A stretch of 7,285 nucleotides of DNA from SZUA-254 sp035292425 (lineage in GTDB: Bacteria > Bacteroidota > Ignavibacteria > UBA10030 > SZUA-254), in contig DATDQD010000226.1 in NCBI GenBank assembly GCA_035292425.1, positions 1 to 7,285 on the forward strand, in the 5' to 3' direction. Position 1 is the stretch's first letter, and each line of letters starts with the position of its first letter. Below the pieces are notes generated by a model. The model was given only the letters and a program-made list of their open reading frames with translations, had not been told where the DNA came from and did no database searches. The position numbers and the translations under genes are program-made. This document shows, one piece after another, positions 1 to 6,464 of this stretch.

Positions 1-75
1 CCGAGCGGCGTGTATTTCTACCGCCTCACCGCCCCCGGGTTCGAATCGGTCGGGAAAATGGTGGTCCTGAGGTAG
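1..75 (+). CDS. C-terminal end of a T9SS-sorted secreted protein (5' truncated by window edge)
   Basis: Reading from base 1 gives 24 codons and a TAG stop at 73-75. The peptide starts P-S-G-V-Y-F-Y-R-L and ends K-M-V-V-L-R. This matches the last strands of the type A C-terminal sorting domain (Por/T9SS), whose usual ending is 'sGvYfyrl ... kmvllr'. In T9SS bacteria this domain directs a protein through the outer membrane and is usually removed afterwards. Nothing of the functional part of the protein lies in the window, so its activity cannot be stated. The stop is 12 bases from the stop of the convergent kinase gene, and no hairpin terminator is visible between them. The gene continues to the left of the window. 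The family call rests on a short but characteristic tail. Confidence 0.7.
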   Translation, partial: PSGVYFYRLTAPGFESVGKMVVLR

Positions 76-87
76 GACCCCGCCCGC

Positions 88-2505
88 CTATTTCATCTTT
101 TCGATCGCGTTGATTTCGCGAAGGAGATCCTTTTTCGTGAACCTCGACTTGCTCATGATCGTGGAGATGAACCCCTGCATCTGTTCCCTGGTCTCTTCAT
201 CGACCTCCATGGAGGTCAGGATGATGATGGGGGTGTTCCGCGACGCCGGCTGCTGTTTGAGCTGGTAGGCGACGTTGAATCCGGAAATGTCGGGCATGAT
301 CAGGTCGAGGATGATCAGGTCGGGCGACTCGCTCGCCGCCAGCCTCACCCCGTCCTTCCCGTTCACGGTCTTGATGACCTCGTATCCCTCGGCTTCCAGG
401 ATAACCTGGATCAGCTCCGACGCCGTGCGGTCGTCGTCGATGATCAGGACCTTCGGCTGCGTCTTGTTCTTCCGCAGCTTCAGCGGTATCCGTTTCAGAG
501 ACCCGAGCAGTTCCTCCTTGTTCACCGGTTTGACGAAATACCCGACGGCCCCCATGCTGAAACCGAGCTTCTTCTCGTCGGTGATCGAAATAATAATGAT
601 GGGGATGTCCTTGCAGATGGGGTGCCGCTTCAGCTCCATCAAAACCTGCCAGCCGTCCTTGACCGGCATGATCATGTCCAGGGTGATGATGTTCGGCTTC
701 AGCCGTTTCGCCTTCTCGAGCCCCTCGGCGCCGTCCCTCGCCGTCTCCGTCCGGTAGCCGGCCTCTTCCAGGTACATCTGGATGAGCTGGCTCGCCTGGG
801 GGTTGTCCTCGATGATCAGGACCAGCGGACTCTCGCCGTCCGGCATGGTCAGGGGCTGTTCCTCCACGACCCTCAGGAGCTGGTCCGCCGAGTCCACGAT
901 CCCCCCCGCCACGACCATCGGAACCCTGAACCGGATCGTCGTCCCCTTCCCCCATTCGCTGTCGACCGTGATCTGTCCCCCGTGGAGCTCGATCAGTTTC
1001 TTGGTGATCACCAGCCCGAGCCCCGTGCCCTCCTTCTGGTTCTTCCCGTTCCTGGCCTGCTGGAACGCGTGAAAGAGCCTCGGCATGTCTTCCGGCTTGA
1101 TCCCCACGCCCTCGTCGACGACGCTGAATTCGACCTCGTTCACGAACCGCCTGATCTTCACCAGGATCCGGCCGCCCGGATGACTGTACTTGATGGCGTT
1201 GGAGGCCAGGTTGACGAGGATCTGCTTGAACCGCGTCTGGTCCACGACCAGCTGGTCGATTTCCGGGGAGACATCGAAGTCGAGGCGGAGCTTCTTTTCC
1301 TGCACCGCGGCCTGCATCACCCTGCTGACATTTTCCACGAAGTAGGAAACGGGATGGGCCTCCACGTGCAGTTCCATCTTTCCGGCCTCGATCTTCGACA
1401 GGTCGAGGATGTCGTTGATCAGTCCCTGGAGGTGTTTGCCGCTGAAATTGATGTTCTTCATGAAGTCCCGCACCTTATCGGCGGGGAGGTTGTAGATGTC
1501 GGCCGTCAGGATCTCGGAAAACCCGACAATGGCGTTCAGGGGGGCCCTGAGCTCATGGCTGAAGGTGGCCAGGAATCGCTTGAGCGTCTCGTTGGCGTCG
1601 TCGGTCTTTTTCTTCTCGTTCTCCAGCTCGATGTTCTTGACGGTGATTTCATCCATCAGCCTCTTGCGGCTCATCCCGATCGCCAGTTCGTTGGCGATGA
1701 CCGAGAGGAGCTTCAGTTCCTCGTTGACGTACCGGTCGACCTTGGGCGAGAGGACTTCGAGCACCCCCTGGAGTTCGTTCTGGACCATGAGCGGGATGGA
1801 GATCAGCGTCCGCAGGCGGAGGCTGTCCGTCTCGATGAGGAAGTACGCGGCGATCGAACTGCGCGACAGCTCGTCGCTCACCATGGTTTTCCTCGAGAGC
1901 GCGGTCTGGACGGCGATCGTATGGGTCTTCTCGTGGACGATCTGGTGTTCGATTTCCGGGTCGACGCGCACGTCGATCAGCGATGGGGCCATCAGGTGGA
2001 GCATCGCGGACCGGGAGTCGTACCGGTAGATGCAGACGAATTTCGGGGGGATCTCGAGGAAGAGGGCGATCCTCTCGCCGGCGTTCAGGCAGAGATCATC
2101 CAGATGGGGTGCGACGTTGATCACGTGCGAGACCTCCATCAGCATTTCCTTCTGCCTCTCCGTCCTCTTCTCCTCGGTGATGTCCTGGAAGAAGACGGAG
2201 ATGCCGCTCTCGGTCGGATAGATGCGGATGTCGTAGTATGCTTCGAACCGCTCGTCGCGGTAGGCCGTTACGATGCTCTGAAACTGGCGCTGCTCCATCG
2301 CGGCCTTATACTTTTCACCGAGGTCCGCGTTTCTGGCATTCGGAAAAATATCGAAGACGCCGCGCCCCAGGACCTCATCGCGCATCAGTCCCGTCCCTTC
2401 CTCGGCGGCCTTGTTCCAGTATGTAAATTTATAATCCCTGTCGAGCGCGAAGAATCCGCCCGTGATCGACTCAAGGATCTCTTCATATTTTTGGATGGAT
2501 TCCAT
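88..2505 (-). CDS. Cytosolic hybrid sensor histidine kinase, PAS-GAF-HisKA-HATPase-REC-REC
   Basis: Two-component hybrid kinase of 805 residues counted from ATG 2503-2505. Domains in order: PAS about 5-115 (ending 'FFQDITEEK'); GAF about 120-280; charged coiled coil about 283-312; HisKA with F-S-H-E-L-R, phospho-acceptor H317; HATPase_c with N-box N436, G1 D-E-G-V-G 464-468 and G2 GTGLGL 493-498; receiver 1 about 560-675 with E566/D567, phospho-acceptor D610, S640 and K659-P; receiver 2 about 685-800 with D690/D691, phospho-acceptor D734, T764 and K786. In receiver 2 the usual Pro after the conserved Lys is Ser. No signal peptide or membrane helix is visible, so it probably senses a cytosolic signal through PAS/GAF. 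It should autophosphorylate on H317 and pass phosphate to one or both receivers; the final partner is not in view. An in-frame TTG at 2563-2565, just after a stop, would add 20 residues. ATG 2505 is preferred because AAAGG lies six bases upstream and the PAS domain begins soon after. Domain calls are firm; the signal is unknown. Confidence 0.93.
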   Translation of the reverse strand: MESIQKYEEILESITGGFFALDRDYKFTYWNKAAEEGTGLMRDEVLGRGVFDIFPNARNADLGEKYKAAMEQRQFQSIVTAYRDERFEAYYDIRIYPTESGISVFFQDITEEKRTERQKEMLMEVSHVINVAPHLDDLCLNAGERIALFLEIPPKFVCIYRYDSRSAMLHLMAPSLIDVRVDPEIEHQIVHEKTHTIAVQTALSRKTMVSDELSRSSIAAYFLIETDSLRLRTLISIPLMVQNELQGVLEVLSPKVDRYVNEELKLLSVIANELAIGMSRKRLMDEITVKNIELENEKKKTDDANETLKRFLATFSHELRAPLNAIVGFSEILTADIYNLPADKVRDFMKNINFSGKHLQGLINDILDLSKIEAGKMELHVEAHPVSYFVENVSRVMQAAVQEKKLRLDFDVSPEIDQLVVDQTRFKQILVNLASNAIKYSHPGGRILVKIRRFVNEVEFSVVDEGVGIKPEDMPRLFHAFQQARNGKNQKEGTGLGLVITKKLIELHGGQITVDSEWGKGTTIRFRVPMVVAGGIVDSADQLLRVVEEQPLTMPDGESPLVLIIEDNPQASQLIQMYLEEAGYRTETARDGAEGLEKAKRLKPNIITLDMIMPVKDGWQVLMELKRHPICKDIPIIIISITDEKKLGFSMGAVGYFVKPVNKEELLGSLKRIPLKLRKNKTQPKVLIIDDDRTASELIQVILEAEGYEVIKTVNGKDGVRLAASESPDLIILDLIMPDISGFNVAYQLKQQPASRNTPIIILTSMEVDEETREQMQGFISTIMSKSRFTKKDLLREINAIEKMK

Positions 2506-2511
2506 TTCGTG

Positions 2512-2516
2512 CCTTT
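2512..2516 (-). promoter_or_regulatory. Ribosome binding site supporting the ATG start of the hybrid kinase
   Basis: On the minus strand AAAGG, at the end of an A-rich run, is followed by six bases and then ATG at 2503-2505. The alternative TTG start at 2563-2565 has only AGCGGGG close upstream, which is a poorer match. This decides the start in favour of ATG, although many Bacteroidota-related bacteria depend little on Shine-Dalgarno pairing. Confidence 0.5.
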
Positions 2517-2620
2517 TTTCGCTGTAGTACCGGGAAGTGCCGAATACCCCCTGAAAATGTTCCAAAACCCCGCTTTTCTATTGAGCGGCTGAAGGTTAAA
2601 TAATTTTACAATAACATGCA

Positions 2621-2650
2621 AGTATAATCTTAAGAAGGACTTTAACTAAA
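2621..2650 (-). promoter_or_regulatory. Possible promoter of the hybrid kinase gene
   Basis: On the minus strand TATACT (2621-2626) matches the sigma-70 -10 consensus at five of six bases. Eighteen bases upstream is TTTAGT (2645-2650), which matches the -35 consensus at only three of six. Initiation would leave a leader of about 100 bases before ATG 2505. The region is so A/T-rich that such matches arise easily, and FCB bacteria can use different promoter motifs, so this is only a pointer. Confidence 0.2.
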
Positions 2651-2685
2651 CGTATCAACCATTGAGAATATAGGGTTGAGGGAGT

Positions 2686-2694
2686 TTATCAACA
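2686..2694 (+). promoter_or_regulatory. DnaA-box-like site with one mismatch
   Basis: TTATCAACA differs by one base from the DnaA box consensus TTATNCACA. It has the same orientation as the perfect box 64 bp to the right and shares the preceding TTGAGGGAG element. Alone it would be weak evidence; the pairing gives it some weight. Confidence 0.4.
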
Positions 2695-2695
2695 C

Positions 2696-2711
2696 TTTCC
2701 CAACAGGGAAA
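2696..2711. other. Perfect 6-bp inverted repeat (small hairpin)
   Basis: TTTCCC (2696-2701), loop AACA, GGGAAA (2706-2711) form a perfect six-base-pair stem with a four-base loop. On the minus strand, which carries the helicase transcript, no T-run follows the stem, so it is not a classic intrinsic terminator. On the plus strand A-rich sequence follows first, and a T5 only starts at 2721. It sits between the two DnaA-like boxes. It could be part of a protein site or a weak 3'-end structure. Confidence 0.4.
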
Positions 2712-2749
2712 AATGATGAATTTTTACGTTTTTTAAAGGATTGAGGGAG

Positions 2750-2758
2750 TTATCCACA
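2750..2758 (+). promoter_or_regulatory. Perfect DnaA box TTATCCACA
   Basis: TTATCCACA fits the strong DnaA box consensus TTATNCACA at every position. It is non-coding, lies directly after a duplicated TTGAGGGAG, and borders about 40 bp of A/T-rich sequence (2709-2748) that could serve as an unwinding element. DnaA boxes occur at replication origins and also in DnaA-regulated promoters. A single perfect match does not tell these apart. Confidence 0.55.
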
Positions 2759-2824
2759 GGTCTCCCGAAAATCAACATAAATCGGGATTCCCCCCCATGG
2801 CGGCCGGATTTTATAGAGATTTTA

Positions 2825-5800
2825 TCAGGGAATGGCGGGAACCACCCCGCAGACTTTTCCGTCGGCGGAAGGGCATCCCCTGCAGGGCACGGTGGGAGGC
2901 GTAAAGATGCCTCTCCGGATTGCATCGATCGACCCGGTGAGCGATTTTTCGACCGCAGAGAATTCCCCGACGCCGAAGTCAAACGTGACGGGGGCGGATC
3001 CGAGTTTCAGGAAAAGAAGCGAGCCGCGCACGACGGATTGGACACAGAGACGGGAGACGAGATAGGCGTAGATGGCGAGCTGGGGTTTATGTTCCCGGGC
3101 CCTCGACGCCATCTCCGCCGGAGTGATCCCGTCGGTTTTATAATCGACGAATTCGACGAGACCGTCCTCCCCCTGGAAGAGCCTGTCGATCTTCCCCATG
3201 ACGACCGCATCGCCGACCAGCGCAGAAATCTGGTATTCGGTCCTCGCCCCGGGACGTGGAAGGATCGTCCGGCCGGCGGGCGAGCGGAGAAACGCGGAGA
3301 CGTTTTCCAGGACCCGCGCTTCCAGGCGGGATGCCCCGGGACCGGCCCGAAGGGTTCTGACGAGCGCTGAAATTCTCGCCGCGAGGGAAGCCTCCGGTTC
3401 CGCGGCGTCGAGTTCGCTCAGAACCCGGTGGGTGATATCCCCTTCGAGGGCGGCCGCACCCATCCCTCCTCCCCGCCATTCGTCCTCGAAACCGTCATCC
3501 GGCCGGCGCCGCGAATCCCCGCCTCCGACCCCGAGCACGTACGCCAGGTAATATTGGACAGGGCATTCCATGAAGGTCTTGAGCTGCGTTGCGGAGTAGG
3601 TTTCCCCGCCCCTGGTATCCATCAGGGGAGCGGACAGGATGCGGGGGGAGGGCCGCGGTTGCCTGCTTCCCGGCGCAGGGCGCCTGTCGGCGCCGACTGT
3701 GTCGGATGCGGCGGGCCGCGTGATATTCACCGATAGCGCGACGTTCCTGTCCCGGTACACCGTCCCGTCCCCGCCCGGATCAAGGCATCGGACCGCTACA
3801 GCGCCGAAATCGAGGGCTGAATCCCGTTCGGCGATGCCGGCCGACCCGATGATCCCCATCAGCCAGCCGAGAGGCGAGGATCGGACCGGTTTCTCCTTTT
3901 CGGTCCCGGAGAGGATAAGAACATCGCGCGCCCGTGTGCAGGCCACGTAAAACACCCTCTTTTCCTCGGCATTCCTCTTCTCGTCGGAGACGGCCTTCAG
4001 GAAGGCGTGCATGGGGGCCGCTTCCCCCCTGACATCCCCCTCACCGGCAACCCGGAAACCGATCCCGAACTCAGGGTGGATGATCGGATCGTGGTCCGGC
4101 CAGGTCCCGCGGTCGAGGAATGGCAAAAGGACGACCGGGAACTCCAGCCCCTTGGCGGCATGGACCGTCATCACCCTGACGGCCTTCCCGGCGGCCCCCG
4201 TCGCCGCCTGTCCCTCGCGCTCCTCCTCCTCGGCCCGGTGATCGAGGTAGGCGCTGAAATCATACAGTGTAAAGGGGCCGCCCGTACCGCGTTTCCGGGC
4301 GAGCTCGAGGAGCTTGAGGAAATTCTCGCGATGCTGCGGACCGTGCGAAAGCCCGGCCATCGTCCCGAGCCAGCCGGTGTCCGCGGCGATCCTCCGGAGC
4401 AGTCGCGGGACCGGGATCCTGTCGGCCAGTATGCGGTGGGCGGCCAGGAGCTCCCGCGCCCGCCGGACACTCAGGGGGGAGAGGGGATCGGCGGCGAATC
4501 GGTAAAGTTTTTCCCAGAGCGAAATCCCCGCCGACATGGCGATGCCGAGGAGGTCCTCGTCCGAGAGGCCGAAGAACGGGGACCTCAGGACGCCCGCGAG
4601 GGCGGGGTCGTCGTCGGGGGAGACGAGGAAGCGCAGGTAATTCAGGAAATCATAGATTTCCTGCGTCTGGAAGAATCCCACACCCCCCGCCAGGAGGTAG
4701 GGTATCCCGGCCTCTTCGAACGCTTTCTCGAGTGCGGGCAGATTCGTCCGGTCCCTCAGCAGGACCGCGCACTGCCCGTAGGAATACCCCTTTTCCCCCC
4801 CGCCCCCGGCGATCGCGTCCAGCCGGCGGGCAACGAGCTCGCATTCCTCCCGGAGCGCCGCGGCCCGCCCCTTCTCCGGACCGGAGGGAACGAGCAGCAT
4901 CCCGACCGATCCTCGCGTGGAAGAACTCCGTCCGGACACGATGCTGTCATAGTCCACCTCGTGGCGTGATCCCCCCCTCTTCATCAGCGCGGAGAAAATC
5001 ACGTTCACGAAGGCGGCGATCTCGGGGAGCGGCCTGAAGCTCTCGGCGAGTACGACCGATCCGTCCCCCCCTCCTCCGGAATTTTTTTTCACCTCCGCCG
5101 CGATGTCCCTCCTGGCATCGTAGAAGACGCCCACCTCGGCATTCCTGAACCCGTAGATCGACTGTTTGGGGTCGCCGACGATGAAGAGGTTTCCGCTCCG
5201 GAAATTCCCCAGGAACCCCTTCAGAATGGAATACTGCAGGTCGTTGGTGTCCTGGAACTCGTCCACGAGGAAGAATTTGTAATCGAACCGGAGACGCTCG
5301 CGGACGCCGTCACGGTCAAGCAATTCAAGCGTCCTGATCTGAAGATCCTCGAAATCGAGGAGCCCGGCCTCCTCCTTCTTCGCGTCGTAGCGGTCCCGCG
5401 CGGAGATGAACACTTTTTCGAGGGTGTCGAGAAGGCGTCCGTACCGCCGGTCCATTTCGCGGGCATCGACCGAGCCCATCGACCGGAGGAGGCGGCCGTA
5501 CCTGGATTCGAATTCCCTGAGGTATTCCGCCGGCTCCCGGGGAAGCGATTCCGCGGGCGTCGATCCGAGGAACGATACCCGGAAATCCCCGCTCTTGAGG
5601 AACATGGCCTCCCCTGCTTCGACCAGGATGGTCTCCATACGGGCGGGATCGGGGGAAAATCCGGGAGCGCCGAGGAGCGCGGCAATTTTCGCCGCGTCCT
5701 TTCCGGAGGCCGCCGCCGCAGTTTCACGAGCCCGACCGTTCCAGTCCGATTCGATGGCCCGCGCGACGATGGCGGAAACGATGGCGGCGTTCCTGCCGCC

Positions 5801-6451
5801 ATCATCCCCACCGCGGTGTCCGGCGGGCGGAGCCGCGTTCGACAGGCTGGACGGGCTTGACAGGCTGGACAGGCTGGAATAGCGCCGGTAGAGCTGCTCC
5901 CTCTGCGAGAACATCCTCTGGAGAAATCGTTCGAGCTTCGCCGGGGGGACGGCCCTCAGCAGATCGCGGAATCCTCCTTCCCGTCCCGTTCCGTCGCGCC
6001 GGCCCATGAATTCGGAAAAGGTTTCCGCGATCGACTCGCCGATCAGGCGGGCCCTCTCCTGCCCCTCGACGATGGTGAAGGAAGCGTCGATGTCCGCCTC
6101 CGCGGGATACATCCTGAGGGTCCGCGCGCAGAACGAATGGATGGTCCCGATGACGGCCGAAGAGAGCTGGTTCCTCAGGTTCACCAGGCGCTGCCGTTCC
6201 CCCGCCCGGAGGGCCGGGTCGCGTTCCCGCCCGATGATGACGTCGTGGATTTTTTTCCGCAGTTCGCCGGCGGCCTGTTCCGTGAACGTGATCGCGACGA
6301 CTTCGGATAGTTTGGCGTCCGTCCGGAGAAAAATTTCGACGAAGCGCCTCGCGAGGACGGAGGTTTTCCCCGCTCCCGCGTTCGCCGTCACGGCGAGATG
6401 GGAGGACAGGTCGAGCGTCGCCTGCTGGGATGGCGTGAGGACAAGTGTCAT
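2825..6451 (-). CDS. AddA/RecB-type UvrD-family helicase with C-terminal PD-(D/E)XK nuclease and probable Fe-S site
   Basis: ATP-driven superfamily 1A DNA helicase fused to a nuclease, the architecture of enzymes that resect double-strand breaks for RecA. Its 1208 residues are close to the usual AddA and RecB length. Helicase motifs: Walker A A-G-A-G-K-T 25-30; Ia A-I-T-F-T 53-57; T-I-H-S-F-C 103-108; Walker B D-E-F-Q-D-T 397-402; III G-D-P-K-Q-S-I-Y-G-F-R 426-436; IV S-F-R 471-473; V T-V-H-A-A-K-G-L-E-F 762-771; VI Y-V-A-C-T-R-A-R 835-842. A Pro/Arg-rich linker (about 905-948) leads to the nuclease: H1008, D1089, D1103-Y-K1105 and Q1124-x3-Y1128, all present. C963, C1190, C1193 and C1201 resemble the cysteine set that holds a 4Fe-4S cluster in AddB and Cas4 nucleases. 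Residues 192-204 are a Ser/Leu repeat encoded by a 9-bp tandem array. The start is 13 bases after the upstream stop, with no clear Shine-Dalgarno and an in-frame stop six codons before it, so co-transcription is plausible. No addB or recC/recD is adjacent. Family is certain; the exact orthologue (AddA or a stand-alone relative) is not. Confidence 0.93.
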   Translation of the reverse strand: MTLVLTPSQQATLDLSSHLAVTANAGAGKTSVLARRFVEIFLRTDAKLSEVVAITFTEQAAGELRKKIHDVIIGRERDPALRAGERQRLVNLRNQLSSAVIGTIHSFCARTLRMYPAEADIDASFTIVEGQERARLIGESIAETFSEFMGRRDGTGREGGFRDLLRAVPPAKLERFLQRMFSQREQLYRRYSSLSSLSSPSSLSNAAPPAGHRGGDDGGRNAAIVSAIVARAIESDWNGRARETAAAASGKDAAKIAALLGAPGFSPDPARMETILVEAGEAMFLKSGDFRVSFLGSTPAESLPREPAEYLREFESRYGRLLRSMGSVDAREMDRRYGRLLDTLEKVFISARDRYDAKKEEAGLLDFEDLQIRTLELLDRDGVRERLRFDYKFFLVDEFQDTNDLQYSILKGFLGNFRSGNLFIVGDPKQSIYGFRNAEVGVFYDARRDIAAEVKKNSGGGGDGSVVLAESFRPLPEIAAFVNVIFSALMKRGGSRHEVDYDSIVSGRSSSTRGSVGMLLVPSGPEKGRAAALREECELVARRLDAIAGGGGEKGYSYGQCAVLLRDRTNLPALEKAFEEAGIPYLLAGGVGFFQTQEIYDFLNYLRFLVSPDDDPALAGVLRSPFFGLSDEDLLGIAMSAGISLWEKLYRFAADPLSPLSVRRARELLAAHRILADRIPVPRLLRRIAADTGWLGTMAGLSHGPQHRENFLKLLELARKRGTGGPFTLYDFSAYLDHRAEEEEREGQAATGAAGKAVRVMTVHAAKGLEFPVVLLPFLDRGTWPDHDPIIHPEFGIGFRVAGEGDVRGEAAPMHAFLKAVSDEKRNAEEKRVFYVACTRARDVLILSGTEKEKPVRSSPLGWLMGIIGSAGIAERDSALDFGAVAVRCLDPGGDGTVYRDRNVALSVNITRPAASDTVGADRRPAPGSRQPRPSPRILSAPLMDTRGGETYSATQLKTFMECPVQYYLAYVLGVGGGDSRRRPDDGFEDEWRGGGMGAAALEGDITHRVLSELDAAEPEASLAARISALVRTLRAGPGASRLEARVLENVSAFLRSPAGRTILPRPGARTEYQISALVGDAVVMGKIDRLFQGEDGLVEFVDYKTDGITPAEMASRAREHKPQLAIYAYLVSRLCVQSVVRGSLLFLKLGSAPVTFDFGVGEFSAVEKSLTGSIDAIRRGIFTPPTVPCRGCPSADGKVCGVVPAIP
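5841..5876. repeat. In-frame 9-bp tandem repeat, four copies, inside the helicase gene
   Basis: Four adjoining 9-mers: GACAGGCTG (5841), GACGGGCTT (5850), GACAGGCTG (5859) and GACAGGCTG (5868). Three are identical and one differs at two bases. On the coding strand they give a Ser-Ser-Leu type repeat near residues 192-204, between helicase motif Ib and Walker B. Because the unit is nine bases, copy-number change would lengthen or shorten the loop without shifting frame. The loop continues as a low-complexity Gly/Asp/Pro stretch to about residue 220, which looks like a flexible surface insertion. Confidence 0.85.
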
Positions 6452-6464
6452 GCCGCCGGCGCCG

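Larger units (their letters stand above)
2676..2751 (+). repeat. Direct repeat TTGAGGGAGTT, two copies 65 bp apart
   Basis: The 11-mer TTGAGGGAGTT is present exactly at 2676-2686 and 2741-2751. Each copy runs into a DnaA-box-like 9-mer: TTGAGGGAG, one T, then TTATCAACA (2686-2694); and TTGAGGGAG followed directly by TTATCCACA (2750-2758). The repeated composite suggests protein binding sites rather than chance. Shorter relatives (TTGAG at 2662-2666 and 2581-2585) lie nearby in the same orientation. Confidence 0.75.
2506..2824. other. AT-rich non-coding island between kinase start and helicase-nuclease stop
   Basis: This is the only gap over 300 bases. Hand counting gives about 34% GC for 2581-2760 against about 50-77% in sampled coding lines. 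I see no convincing gene in it; short reading frames crossing it are shadows of the flanking genes. It holds the kinase leader (2506 to about 2600), a possible minus-strand promoter, a duplicated TTGAGGGAG element placed before two DnaA-box-like 9-mers, a perfect six-base-pair hairpin at 2696-2711, and A/T tracts at 2709-2737. TTGAG alone occurs four times (2581, 2662, 2676, 2741). Near the helicase stop it becomes GC-rich again, with a run of seven C at 2790-2796. Probable roles are kinase promoter and 3' end of the helicase transcript. A DnaA-binding or origin role is a hypothesis. Confidence 0.7.

Noticed and set aside
622..2592. Long plus-strand reading frame of 656 codons opposite the kinase gene
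   Set aside because: It is antisense to a gene with clear PAS, GAF, HisKA, HATPase and REC motifs. Its translation is compositionally biased (rich in Asp, Leu, Arg, Val and His) with no recognisable domain, as expected for a shadow frame in GC-rich DNA.
2623..2628. Plus-strand TATAAT as a promoter for a rightward transcript
   Set aside because: No -35 element at suitable spacing (the nearest, TTTACA at 2605-2610, leaves only 12 bp) and no real plus-strand gene downstream.
2768..2776. AAATCAACA as a third DnaA-like box
   Set aside because: It differs from the consensus at three positions (including both leading T) and lacks the TTGAGGGAG element.
2764..2786. CCCGA ... TCGGG inverted repeat as terminator of the helicase gene
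   Set aside because: Only five base pairs with a 13-base loop, and no T-run follows on the minus strand; too weak to call.
2790..2796. Run of seven C before the helicase stop as a phase-variable tract
   Set aside because: It is outside any coding sequence and not placed between promoter elements, so it has no evident effect. C/G runs are common in this GC-rich sequence.
2689..2982. Minus-strand small frame overlapping the helicase 3' end
   Set aside because: It overlaps the conserved cysteine motif of the helicase in another frame, and its low-GC tail is simply the intergenic island.
2741..3370. Plus-strand frame starting in the intergenic island and running into the helicase nuclease region
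   Set aside because: Most of it is antisense to conserved nuclease motifs, and its translation shows no family features.
4007..4969. Plus-strand reading frame of 320 codons opposite the helicase gene
   Set aside because: It lies fully within the helicase between motifs IV and V; the translation is Gly/Pro/Arg/Glu-rich without motifs. Shadow frame.
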